Both the position numbers and the translations under genes were made by a program. Source: Tenebrio molitor (lineage: Eukaryota > Arthropoda > Insecta > Coleoptera > Tenebrionidae). From it: a DNA stretch of 64,000 bases. The stretch is taken from contig NC_091054.1 in assembly GCF_963966145.1 (NCBI RefSeq), positions 15,066,001 to 15,130,000 of the forward strand, in the 5' to 3' direction. The notes beneath the pieces were generated by a model that saw nothing but the letters and a program-made list of their open reading frames with translations, searched no databases and was not told the DNA's origin. Shown here one piece after another: positions 29,150 through 39,607 of this stretch; the first letter of the stretch is position 1, and each line of letters starts with the position of its first letter.

Positions 29150-30490
29150 TTCACGAAAGTGCTACAAACTATTATCGAAGATTGTTGCAATGCCTTCACA
29201 GAGAACATCACTTTTACTATTAGAAAAGGTCCCGTTTGATGTTGGCATCAATGCCCACCTATTTAGGCACATTAATGACAGTTTAAGTCATGAACAAGAT
29301 GTGTGCTATTTGACGAAATGAACATCAAGGAAAATCTTCAATGATTCAAGTTGTGATAGAATCATTGGTCTCGCCGATCTTGGGGATCAGAATAGCCCCT
29401 GGAAGCAACCAGTAGCTTATTACTTTTCTAGGAATGGTTGTTCTTCTGAAAACTTGAAATACTGCATATTGCAAGTTTTGCAAGCAGCAAAGGATTTAGG
29501 GGGACTTGATGTTGTTGCCACTATTTGTGATATGGGTACCACCAATGTGAAAGCCCTAAAATCTATGGGTTCTTCAACTGAGTGTCCATATTTTGAAGGG
29601 AAGGACATTTTCACCTTGTTTGATCCGCCCCACCTATTGAAGTACATAGCTGCTTTATTTCGCAAGCACAACGTGATATTGTCTGTAAATGTGAAGAATG
29701 AGGACATTATGCTAGAAGCTAAATTTTCAGACATAAGGAAGGCATATGACATTGATAAAGAAACTCCACTAATATGGCGCCCATCATGAGGTATGCCATG
29801 AAGGTTTGCATTGCGGTACAAACTATGAGCAGAAGTGTCGCATCCTTTATTTACACCTTACAATCCAGATGTGAGTTCAGTAGTCCATTCATTGATTTCA
29901 TCGTTTTAATTTAATTAATGTTTTATTTATAGCTGAGTTGGAAAAACGATCCATTGCTACTGCAGTATTTATACAATAAGTTGATGAATTATTTGACAGC
30001 TTTAATGGGAGCCAAAAAACCGCTCCAGATGGGAAGCCCTTGAAATGTTCAATCAAAGAAAATGGGCCTCATGAGACTTATTGGAACCCTCAAACTGGAT
30101 GGATGACGTCCCTTAGAGCAATGCCATTGATTTGGGATTATGTTAGGAAAAAGGGGCTCACTTATTTACGGGGCAGGAGCCTAAATCAAGATTCACTCAA
30201 GAATTTGTTTGGGGTGATAAGAGGAGGTTGTGGGTCTAGCGACAATCCAACAGCAACTCAATTTATTGCCAGCTTAAAAACTCAAGTTTTAAATGGCCTA
30301 ACAAATCAAAATCTTTCTGGAACAAATTGTGTCGACGACCAACACCATCTTCTGAGCAACTTGGTTTCATTTGTAACAACGCATAAAGAACCGACGACAT
30401 CAGCTGACCTGGACCTGCAGCACCTTGGTGTAGCTCCCATGCAAATCAGATTTGCCGGAAAGAATTGCCGATGACATAACAAATGCAGTT
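29150..30490 (+). pseudogene. P-element/THAP9-type transposase, N-terminally truncated
   Basis: The sequence enters at KCYKLLSKIVAMPSQRTS and continues with VLFDEMNIKENL, CDRIIGLADLGDQ, WKQPVAYYFSRNGCSSENL, GLDVVATICDMGTTNVKAL and IFTLFDPPHLLKYIAALF. After a probable intron (GT near 29871, AG near 29932) come ELFDSFNGS, TGWMTSLRAMPLIWDYV and SLNQDSLKNLFGVIRGGCG, stopping at 30474. These are the RNase-H-like catalytic and GTP-binding-type blocks of P transposases. Frame changes near 29325 and 29365 and an internal stop near 29980 make it a pseudogene. The THAP finger is absent. It abuts the R1 fragment at ~29145. Confidence 0.9.
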
Positions 30491-30845
30491 TCATTTACAT
30501 ATTATTAAGGGTGCCACCTTACGTCGACTCAACAAAGAGCTGGGGTCGACCGGACCAAAGAGTAACTATATAAAGAGGGCTCACTAGAAAGAAAAGTCGT
30601 GTTTCTTGACAAAGATGGGAGATGTACCCCCGTTTAAATGTCCTCTCGGTTGAAATCGGGTATTTTCCTACGTTATCGTGAATTCAACCAAGATCAACGC
30701 TTGCAATTGGTCCATTTTCCGAACAAACACGCGGTCTGGGAGGAAAACATAACCAAAAACCAAAGTTTTTAATGTGTCGAACTAGATAGATATGAACAGC
30801 CGTGCTACTTTATATTACCTATTTGTTAAAAGCTAAGGTGTTGAC
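30491..30845. other. No gene recognised
   Basis: Mixed-composition sequence with GTCGAC-containing words near 30530 and no coding potential I can support. Confidence 0.5.
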
Positions 30846-30848
30846 ATT

Positions 30849-31190
30849 ATGAATCCATCGAGCAAAAAATCTAAAAGGGGCGGAAACGTTTGTTCCTACA
30901 AAGGATGTACAAATAAATATTACTCTTGTTCAAGTGACAAAGTTTTTTCACTTTCCGAGTGATGAGACAATATACGTTGGTATTTCTTCAAAAGTGCTAT
31001 ATAAATCGTGATTATTTATAAATTGCCTACCTATTAATTTTTGAAGGTGCAAGCAATGGATTAACCTTTGTGGGCGTGCTGATTTGTTGTGCAAGAGTCA
31101 CAAGGACCTTCGTACTCATATCGTGTGTGCAGTGCACACAAAAAAGTCTCTTGACAATAGCGATTCCAACAGCCTATTCAGAGGATGAAA
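30849..31190 (+). pseudogene. THAP-domain exons, frameshifted
   Basis: Exon 1 reads MNPSSKKSKRGGNVCSYKGC, then SSDKVF, then shifts frame to FFHFPSDETIYVG. Exon 2, near 31048, reads RCKQWINLCGRADL followed by LRTHIVCAVH. Together they cover the C2CH zinc-binding THAP domain (CxxxxC ... CxxH) with the usual intron. The shift in the T-run near 30945 breaks it. A P-type transposase C-terminus follows at 32550-33022 and may have been the same gene. Confidence 0.7.
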
Positions 31191-32545
31191 TTTTTTAATT
31201 TTTTTCTCATTACGAAAACGATATTTTTTCAATTCTAAATGTTATTATTTTGGTGCAACCGGGTTTGATTATTCTGTCATTCAAATTTCCCGCACAAATT
31301 GCACCCTGATTTAAAGGGACAAGGATTCAAGGTCATACAATGCTTCGGTGAAACATCAAAGGGACCGACAGAAGTGTTCGGTCTTTATCATCCTTAGTCT
31401 TTGACCGGACTGTGGTTTTAAATTATTATGTATGTGTTATTGGTTGTTACCACTTATCCTATCCCAAACTGAAAGTTTTCTTAGGTAACTCCGTCAACAA
31501 ATCTTTGTCGCGGTTTCGTTTGCATTTTCCAGTTGCTGTAAATGTCAATTCTTCCTTATCGCGAGTGTCTCTCTCTCTTTGTGGGTTTTTGCTTCCTCGA
31601 ACATCCAAGCGTCGAACACGACCCCGCGACCCCTCGTTAACATTTTGCGCCCCAAGAGAGGCCTGAAAACCTTAACGCTTGGCGGGGCTTGCTGAATGCT
31701 AGTCCGCAACGTCGCTCATGACGTAAGTTGAATCCGAGTTCCTTGGCACAAACTTCCGGAATTGTGTTCGAACGGTCCGAAGTAACTGCCTTGCTGTAAT
31801 GTTTATGACCCTGCTGTTTTTCTTTCTGAATTTTGAATTGTGTTGCTTATGAAATCAGGTTTGCTCAACTTTCAACAACTTTCCACGTCTCCGTTGTCAC
31901 TTCGGACTTGTTCGTATTTTCCGGAGGGGTTTTAGTGGAGCCTCGTTCGGGGGTCTAAGGGAATAGCCAGAGCTAACTATTTTCCTAGAGTTCCGAATGA
32001 GTAGTCTTCTCACATTTGGGGAGACTTGGGTGCCCTCTCCCGAGACGTTTATTATTCATTAATCCCAGCGTTGCAAAAATAGCTGGTTATAATTATTGTG
32101 TAGTTTTATTTGCACTCTTCTGTGTGGTTCACAAACCCTGTTGGAACGAATCTGGTATTGTTTAATTTGTTAAAAAAAAATACACAACGTAGGAATATTA
32201 ACGAGGTACGACCACGCGCTCTTGGCCATTTTTGAATTTCGTGGGTTTTGTTTTCATTGCGTATATACCACGATGTTTTGGCATAAAGGGAGGCTATGAT
32301 TTCATTTTTTAACGTTGGATACATGTTTGATTTCTGTCATCTCTGCTGTTACTAAAGTGCCTGACATGCAACTGATTTTTGCCGGGAGGTATTTGGTTTG
32401 CCACAATTTGTTGGATCAAAAGCTACCACAAGATTTATTAGAGTTTGTGACACGTGAGCAATCTTCTCTTGCTTTAAGTATTCGTAAAAACTAGGTATTT
32501 AACTATTTACATGTTATTAGGTTATTCGACATTTTCAATACCAAA
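31191..32545. other. Unidentified, partly GC-rich insert
   Basis: 31250-32095 is noticeably richer in CG dinucleotides than its surroundings (for example CGAACACGACCCCGCGACCCC near 31610) and could be a retroelement UTR or LTR, but I found no terminal repeat pair. A minus-strand frame at 32106-32324 has no recognised domain. It lies between a THAP exon and P-type transposase sequence, so an insertion splitting one gene is possible. Confidence 0.35.
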
Positions 32546-32549
32546 AATA

Positions 32550-33022
32550 TTTTTGGTAAAAACTATAAAGCTCCCTTAAAGCTTACAAATGAAAAGGTTT
32601 TCCGCCCATTTTTACAAGAAAGTTTCAATTAGCTCAAAAAGTGTACTATGAAAAATGGAAAATTGTTTGTTGAATCTCCCCGAAAAGCCGCATTTTTGGA
32701 ATTTTTGACTTTTATAGAAAGCACGGAGCACATTTTTGATCAAACTGTAAAAAATGCTGATCAAAGGCACAATCCTCCATTAAAGTATGTTTTTTTGCAA
32801 AAACGTAATGTCTGTTTTAATTATATTTGTTTCAAATATCTATAAGGACAGCCAGGACCACATCGAGCTATTCTTCTCTTCGACCCGAAGCCAAGGAGGC
32901 TTTAACAATCCTTCTGCCAAACAATTTGTAGAAAGTTTTAAAAGACTTTTGGTCCATCATGACTTAAAACACACTGCTACAAATTGTTTAGCGATGGATG
33001 AAACAAGTCTGCTTCTATTCTA
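32550..33022 (+). pseudogene. P-type transposase C-terminal fragment
   Basis: GKNYKAPLKLTNEKVFRPFL and LFVESPRKAAFLEFLTFI are followed (after sequence that may be an intron) by DSQDHIELFFSSTRSQGGFN, NPSAKQFVESFKRLLVH and a stop at 33022. These are the C-terminal blocks of P-element/THAP9-type transposases (the SQDH-ELFF-IRS-GG-NNP block is characteristic). A stop near 32630 breaks the frame. Confidence 0.85.
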
Positions 33023-33239
33023 AGCAAGGATTCAAGTAACAATTATGATTGTTGACATGATTACTCCGACAGTTTCTGTCCTAATTTATCAGTGTACATA
33101 TGCAGAAAATGGGGTTGAATACTAGATGCTAGAAAAGTTACAGAACAACAAATTTCTAGATTAAATCTCCTCACCAAAATTTAAAAATAGAAGAATGGAA
33201 TGCAGAAAGAGAAATTTTTTTTTATACAAAACATAAGGC

Positions 33240-33615
33240 CAGGAAAAATTTAATCTTCTGTCTCAAGATTTCTTGTTTGGATTCATGAATGAAGAAATGG
33301 AGTTGAAAAGGTACGGAAAAAATATTATTTGTATGGATGGTATGTACCACGGAACCAATCATCCTTACAAATATGAGCAGTGTTAATTCTGGACGATAAA
33401 AACAGTTGCATTTTTTATAACAGAAAGGATAAAATTGTACAAGAGGTATTTTTGCATTCCCCGAAGGAGAAAACAGGTCCAATTCATCCTAAATGACTGA
33501 CGATACATTAATTTATGACAAACATCATGGGGGAAATTGGAAGCAAACTTTTACGAGTATGCATCTGGCACATACAAAAAAATTGGAACTTACCAGTTCA
33601 AAAAAAAAATAAAAT
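33240..33615 (+). pseudogene. MULE transposase core fragment
   Basis: QDFLFGFMNEEMELKRYGKN leads into ICMDGMYHGTNHPYKYE (first catalytic Asp region), then after frameshifts MTDDTLIYD (second Asp region) and RVCIWHIQKNWNLPVQKK. The order and motifs match the MULE domain of the zinc-finger gene at 56104-61030 (ICxDGTHG..., MSDxD..., CSWHVDRAW). Only this core survives, in at least three frames. Confidence 0.75.
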
Positions 33616-33648
33616 AACAACAGGGTCATAGCACCCTCAATAAAAACT

Positions 33649-33969
33649 GTGAAGCCACTAACCTATGAACAACTGGTAGAGTTGATGGATGTTGGAACTT
33701 TTTCTGGAGAGGAATCAAACGATGAAGATGATGGTTGGGAAGTCAATTCCATTGGCGCTGATAAGGACGAAATCCATGAAGAGGTAGCCGAAACAGAGAC
33801 CCCAGCCGCTGATGAGATCGCAATGAATCAACCATGTCGTAGCATAGCAGTCCGACCAATGAAAAGTGATATTGACGAATTTTGTCTCCAGCAACGATTT
33901 AACAAGCAAAGACAAAATAAAATGGAGGAAAATGTAAAATTGCCAAATGGCAACAATGGGCAGCATTAA
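33649..33969 (+). CDS. Hypothetical acidic protein, possibly TE-derived
   Basis: A 106-codon frame (MKPLTYEQLVELMDVGTF then a strongly acidic run) with no domain I can name. Its acidic N-terminal style resembles piggyBac-type transposase N-termini, but no DDE region follows. A later piece, FAWRVDGNTVFWEEIKCLQF near 34115, may belong to the same unknown family. Whether it is a gene is uncertain. Confidence 0.3.
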   Translation: MKPLTYEQLVELMDVGTFSGEESNDEDDGWEVNSIGADKDEIHEEVAETETPAADEIAMNQPCRSIAVRPMKSDIDEFCLQQRFNKQRQNKMEENVKLPNGNNGQH

Positions 33970-34261
33970 ATAATCGGCTTCAAATCGTGGAACCAAGAGC
34001 TCTATTAACTGCGGCAATAAATTTAATAGAAAATCAAATTAGATTAATACTAATAATAATCTCCACATCAGTATGTCACCTTAATAAGAAATGCTCGAAA
34101 ACCCCCTTTTGCGTGGCGTGTTGATGGAAATACTGTTTTTTGGGAAGAAATAAAGTGCCTTCAATTTAAGAAAGAAAGCTCTCTGAGTTTTTTCTATAAA
34201 ACTTCATATAAACAGGAAAACCAAGACACCTCTCGCGCATGTCATCACCCCGCCGCATCCC

Positions 34262-35023
34262 ATGGTCCACTCCGCCGTAGAAGTACCAGATGTGGATGCC
34301 ATCATCAACACCCTGCGACCACATCCGGTGATAACTTCCGTCGAGGGCAGACAATGGCTGTTGTTGCCTCACACCACAATACAGATCCAAGGAACCCCTC
34401 TCTTGTCGCTTTTGGACTCTGGTAGTGAAGTTACCTGCATTAATGAAGAATATTTCATCGCACTGAAGGCCCGGGATACGATCCACACACTGCCGGTGTC
34501 CACATCTCGTCTCGTGGGTGCTGCCGGACAACAGAGTTCGCGGATCAAGTGGCAAGCACTACTGGAGTTCACCATTTCAGGCCTAACCTTTACAAATATT
34601 TTCCTTGTCCGACCAACCCGTTGACCAAGCTTCTCGGGCCACTTCTTCCAGCGGTGCCACTCCGGCCAGTCGACCAAATTCGCGCGGATGTACGAGTCCA
34701 TCTTCAACGCGCAGCCAAACGACGGAGGAGGTATGGGAAAACTGGGAGGATGTTTTTCATGCGGGCGACTACGTTCTTCTTCGGGAAAGTCCTATTTCGA
34801 ACGCCGCCAAGAAGGTGATAGCGAAGATTTATCCCCTCTACTCCGGGCCCTATGTTATCCGCGAGTGTCCGTACCCTAACGTCTATAACTCTATACGGTC
34901 GCCGACCCGATTACAGGGCAAAAGCAAGGAGTATAGAAGTAATAGGGAGGGGACATACGGCCGGCCGAGGGAAGCCGCCTTAATGCGCATGTCTGCTATT
35001 AGTACGCCCCAAGAAAGTAAATA
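34262..35023 (+). pseudogene. Gypsy protease joined to integrase C-terminus by deletion
   Basis: 34262-34620 encodes a retropepsin with the active site LLDSGSEVTCINEEYF. Right after it, in alternating frames, comes the end of an integrase: LGPLLPAVPLRPVDQIRADV, then VFHAGDYVLLRESPISNAAK and AKIYPLYSGPYVIRECPYPN. All of RT, RNase H and the integrase core are missing, so a multi-kilobase internal deletion has fused the two ends of pol. This is a different family from the Gypsy at 8058. Confidence 0.85.
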
Positions 35024-35269
35024 AAATCACTTGCGTTGTGATATTTAGTGTGGTTTTCTAGTTTCTCATACTCTGAAGTGATGCAAAAAAAATATAGTGT
35101 TTTATTTTCCTGCAGTTTTATTGTTAATTCCCAAATCTCAAATAGTGTTAACTGGGGCGTATCTCACAGGTTGCATAAAATTGCACCCGTTTCCTTGTCC
35201 CTCACTGCTTTAATTTAACGCGCCCATAAGCTGGCGTATGTCCCCTCCCTATTACTTCTATACTCCTTG
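34926..35269. repeat. 35-bp perfect inverted repeat around the Gypsy 3' end
   Basis: 34926-34960 (CAAGGAGTATAGAAGTAATA then GGGAGGGGACATACG) is exactly reverse-complemented at 35235-35269, with 274 bp between. The left arm ends in a purine-rich run resembling a polypurine tract and lies in the tail of the Gypsy integrase fragment. The right arm is in non-coding sequence. Confidence 0.9.
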
Positions 35270-35391
35270 GGCATAAGAAGGGTAATTATAATATAACGAA
35301 TTTAAAGTTTTACCACAGGAGGGCGTGACCCCGCACGACACGTGCGTAAACCGGTGAGTATATTTCCATAAACGACCCATGGTACTGCCTG

Positions 35392-35910
35392 AAGGGGTAT
35401 TACAGAAAAAAGATTGTAAGGAAAATTTTGGCTCATATGGAAGAGGCAACTTCAACAAGTGTATCACTACTTGACGCAATTAGAGATTTGAATAAAGCGT
35501 GGCATCTCAATGTCACAGCAAAAACACTTGCCAAATGCTTCAAAAAAGCAAGGTTTGCTAAAATTGAAGGGGAAATTGATAACTGGGATGAGGAAGACGA
35601 TCTTCCCCTGGCTGAGTTACATGGGTTTTGGGCTTCCTACCAAAATGTTATGAAAATGGAGGGAGTCACATTTGAAGAATATGTTAATGTTGATGATGGC
35701 GTGCACATAATGGGTTTTCCAACAGACATATTAGAAAGTGTAATGGAAAGTTTTGTTTCAAATGAATAAAGTACCTAAGTTTGTCCTAGAACCTAGCAAA
35801 ATAAAAAAGACTCAGACGAGGATGAACATGATGATAACGATGAATTAACTGTTGCAATTCCTACATTTGACCAAGCGTGTTCTGCTATCCAAATCCAATA
35901 CACAGATCCT
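35392..35910 (+). pseudogene. Tigger/jerky transposase C-terminus
   Basis: YYRKKIVRKILAHMEEATST, LLDAIRDLNKAWHLNVTAKT and FEEYVNVDDGVHIMGFPT are the C-terminal blocks after the DDE_1 domain in Tigger/jerky proteins. The frame stops at 35769, but similarity continues near 35790-35910 (DSDEDEHDDNDELTVAIPTF) after an indel. The catalytic core and CENP-B-type DNA-binding domain are missing. Confidence 0.82.
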
Positions 35911-36056
35911 TAAATTTAGTGGAAGACTTTGTAGAAAAGGAAAAATAGTCTAATTTAACACAGAAAAAAAATTACTGACTTTTTTAAATAGCAATTTCTT
36001 TTCACAATTTGTTTTATTTCATCTTTTGAGCGTTATACATAATTTTGTGTATTGTA

Positions 36057-36385
36057 CAGGGTTATTCTAAATGATTGTGGTCGAAGCAGGCCATGCCCAT
36101 GTTATGAAATTTTTGCCGCTTTCATGTGAACTGTACAATTTTTATTGCTGTCACTGTCATTTTTTAGGTGAAAAGTGCGGTGATGAGGATTTTATTTATT
36201 ATTTTTCAATTAACGATTGAATCCAAAAATATTGAGTTGTTTTGCACCCAATTTAACTCCTGTGTCTGAACGGTGTATACTCACTTATTCACATCATTTT
36301 GATGTTTTTTATACGGAGCGGCAACCATAAATTTTACATTCAGTTTTTACGCCTACTCGGACTACAATCATTTAGAATAACCCTG
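36057..36385. mobile_element. TA-flanked MITE, CAGGGTTATTCTAAATGATT ends
   Basis: The ends CAGGGTTATTCTAAATGATT and their reverse complement are perfectly matched over about 25 bp, TA on both sides (36055-36056, 36386-36387). It is 329 bp and sits in the Tigger 3' region. Confidence 0.9.
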
Positions 36386-36534
36386 TATAATATGCATAAC
36401 ATAATACGTATTACATACATACATAATAAATTGAAAATCTGTAATTGAATGTATTTTTCTGTAACTCGAATTTTCCTTAACTCGAATTTTATCTTCGGTC
36501 CCTTGGAGGTTCGAGTTAGGGAAGTTCCACTGTA

Positions 36535-37334
36535 CATATTTTACTGTCCATGACTGTTTATAGCGAAAACCGGTTATAATGAGTAAATATGTTGATTCTC
36601 GTTATAAAAGGGTTCTTTCTACTCTATTACCATCATAATGAAATTGCGACATCATGTAATATAACTTCCACAAGTAATAGAATAGTAATAATGTAATAAT
36701 ATAACACAGACATATAACACAAAAATTAATAAATATTTACAGCTCTCCGTTGCTATGAGAAATCTTTGGTGTTTAGAAAAAAATTTCGATTTTACCACAT
36801 ATAATTTCAGCATCGGGAATAGTACCGCAATCTCTTTTTAAAAATTTAAAAATTCTGGATTTAGGGAACACATTGGTAGTTGAAATTCAAAAAGGTATAT
36901 TATTATACTCATGTCATATCCTGAAGAAGTTCCTTAACATTGCCACAGAATTATGTTGATTAGCAGTGCACTATTACTTGATAGTAATATCCGTAATAGT
37001 GTATGTACTCCGGCAAAATTGCCGTGCCGCCGGGTGGTGGAGGGAAAATGAAGAAAAAAGCGTACTTAGTCTAAATGCCGGGGAAGATGTACTGGTATGT
37101 AACGGTTTCCATGGTTTATCATCAACTGTAACAGATGAACAACTGATCAGTTCGTCGCCTGCGTTGGTTATAAAAGCCTGCCAAGTAAAGAAGTTTTCAA
37201 AATATCGAGTAGTTCCAATTTTTGCCGTGGCGCTAGTTATCACTTCACTGACAGCTAAATAGCGTGTAGTTTAAATTGAAGTGCGTTATTTATTCTTGTT
37301 TTTTGACAGCAATAGTGTTGTAATAATTTGAAAG
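36535..37334. other. No gene; possible second Tigger end
   Basis: 36545-36640 has GTTATAATGAG and GTTATAAAAGGGTTCT words that resemble another pogo/Tigger terminus. The frames at 36966-37262 (both strands) have no recognised domain. Confidence 0.35.
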
Positions 37335-37735
37335 ATGTTTTGTTGCATCCTCTCTTGTTCAAATTCCAATCCAAAAGTCACGTATCACGAATTTCCGGGC
37401 GACAAACATAAGCGTTTTTGGTGGATAAGTAGCATTACTACAGACGAACATTTGAAAGGTGTTTATATTTATCTACTATAAATTGTGATTTAATTAATTT
37501 AATATTGTGTTTAATTAATTTATTATTATTATACCCATTTTACGTGCCTAAGAAGATTTTAAACCTGTATCGGAAAGGTCAAAAGTATGTATTTTGCATT
37601 TTGATCGAGAAGATTATTTTTTTTGATGCAATGGGACGGTGCAAATTTAAAAAAAAAGCAGTTCCCAAAATTAGGAAACATGTTACTTTGGATTCTGATC
37701 AAGTCCTATTCCCGTCCCACACGAAGAAAAAGTAG
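37335..37735 (+). pseudogene. THAP-domain protein, two exons, one frameshift
   Basis: Exon 1 starts MFCCILSCSNSNPKVTYHEF and continues PGDKHKRFWWISSITTDEHL before a GT near 37459. Exon 2 encodes KVCILHFDREDYFF, then, after a one-base length change in the T-run (37616-37624), DAMGRCKFKKKAVPKI. The C2CH ligands (C..C ... C..H) are all present and the spacing is normal. It stops just before the Gypsy integrase fragment. Confidence 0.8.
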
Positions 37736-39607
37736 CCAGCCAAGGGACTTAGGGCCAATTTCATAATAAAATTAAAGTGTCTTTAAATTTTTAAAGTCCC
37801 TTTATGTATAAGAAACAGTTTCATATTCGTAGGCTTTATTTTAATGGCGCGTTAACGTACCTTTAACTTAAAGTGACATTGTAGTGCCTTTAAATAATTT
37901 AAAGGAACTTTAAGTAAGCACACTGTGGAGCAGACATGACAGTTCGCCGTCTTGGATGTGCAGTCTGCAGTGTTAAAATTTGTGATTAGTATAAAAAGTA
38001 TGGACGTAATAAACAATTCATTAAGTTCATCATCATCAGAAGATGAAGAATTTTTGTTTGTCAGAAGAACGAAAGTCTACAGACAAAGGAAAAATTACTT
38101 TGAACACTATGATGATCTCGATTTCTTTGACAGATTTCGGATTACAAAAGCAACTGTGATGGCTTTGTTAAATTTGCTAATTTCTTCTAGCAATAACAAT
38201 TCTTCCTCTTTTCTATAATTATTAGAGCGCATTCTCTTGGCACTAGCCATAATTATTGAAAAATATAAATAGAAAAACGCAAAAACCCGCAAAACCGACA
38301 ATGTGGCTAACAATAACCACACAAAACAGAACCTTACTTTCTCACGTGGTTAACACGAAACAAAGACGCGTAGAAGTGGATACAGTAACAACGGAAGATT
38401 CAGGCATACCAACATAATGCTCGACGGTTGTCGGAATCGATAAAGGTTACTTTAGTTAAAAAATGCTGCTATCGTTTTATGAAATGCATTTGACTTTAGT
38501 GCTTACTTAAAGTGGACTTTATTTTAAAGTTCACTTTAACAAACAGGCCGTTAACGGCCTGATTATGAAATTGGGCCTTAGTCTGCGTCGATTTCTATGG
38601 ACCGTTACCGACCGGACGCTTGGGGGCGTCATACGTATTTGTTGTCATCGACGCCTTCAGCAAATTTCTCAAGCTCTACCCATTGAGAAAAGCCACCGCT
38701 AAAGTCGCTGCCAAACGACTCATCGAAAATTACGCCGGATACATCAAACCAAAATGCGTATTGAGTGACCATGGCACACAGTTCCTTTCCAGCATCTGGG
38801 AGAACAGTCTGAGAGCTGCCGACATACAGCCAACACTTTCATCGATTCGACATCCAGAGTCAAATCCTAGCGAGCGCGTAATGCGGGAGCTAGGTAGAAT
38901 CTTCCGAGCTTACTGTAGAAAATCACGCCAGTTGGGTCAACCATCTGAACAACATCGAAGACTGCTTGAACTACGTTCCACACATCAGTACCGGATTTTC
39001 CCCGTATGAAATTCTGTACGGCAGAAAACCGCCAAATCCGTTAGATGCCGTTACGTCAGGTTTACTTCCGCAACGAGCACCACTCTCCAGAGAAGAAATT
39101 CATGCCAAGGTCCGCGAAAACCTACGACATCACGCGAACCTCCGTCAACGAAATCAAAAGGGTGAAACTACGGTACTAGAACTGGACGATTGGGTTTTGC
39201 TGAAGAACAAAGTCACTTCCGACACGAGAACACACATTCGCCAAGTTCGTGCCATTGTATCGGGGACCGTACAAAATAATCGCCAAACCGCATCCAAACA
39301 CGTACCAGATCGCCGATCCAGTATCAAACGAAATAAAAAGGGTGTACAACATGACCAACTTGAAATTCTACCACCACCGAGACGAATAAATCCGCAAGAA
39401 GTTCCAGCAGCGCTATTCCAAGGCACATCCATAGTTCTGAGCGCACCGACTCTCCCTATGTCCCTATGGGACATTCAGGAAGTCGTGGGGTTAGCTAGTA
39501 AAGAAACGTGGGGTCAGCGGTTACTTAGCGGAGGTGGACCTAAGCCTTGCTCTGGGATGTTACGTGAAACCACCGGAACGGTTCTATCACTCGTTATTTG
39601 TCGGTAA
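37736..39607 (+). pseudogene. Gypsy integrase fragment, split by a Harbinger derivative
   Basis: Removing 37752-38577 plus one TTA joins QPRDL to VCVDFYGPLPTGRLGAS, the first catalytic Asp region. Then follow VFVVIDAFSKF, LSDHGTQFLSS (second Asp), the NPSERVMRELGRIFRAYC block (Glu), and after a frameshift near 38970 NYVPHISTGFSPYEILYGRK and LDDWVLLKNK (C-terminal domain). RT and gag are absent. The 3' end decays near 39500-39607. A family separate from those at 8058 and 34262. Confidence 0.85.
37752..38577. mobile_element. PIF/Harbinger internal-deletion derivative
   Basis: The ends are GGGCCAATTTCATAAT (37752) and GGGCCCAATTTCATAAT-like (38577, reversed), with a TTA duplication (37749-37751 and 38578-38580). 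At 38001-38190 the plus strand encodes a HARBI1 N-terminus (RRTKVYRQRKNYFEHYDDLD, RFRITKATVMALLNL). Directly after it the minus strand at 38250-38165 encodes a Myb/SANT-like start (MASAKRMRSNNYRKEEELLL). The two divergent genes of an autonomous parent have been fused tail-to-tail by loss of the middle. Confidence 0.9.

Larger units (their letters stand above)
35385..36532 (+). mobile_element. pogo/Tigger element, 3' half
   Basis: The transposase C-terminus (see 35392-35910) is followed by a terminal repeat ending at 36532. Read inward from there the end is CAGTGGAACTTCCCTAACTC followed by TTCGAGTTA-type words, which is the typical pogo/Tigger terminus, with TA directly outside (36533-36534). 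A 329-bp MITE (36057-36385) is nested in the 3' non-coding part. The 5' half is absent. Confidence 0.8.

Noticed and set aside
36966..37262. Gene on either strand
   Set aside because: Both frames are open by chance; no motif or splice context was recognised.
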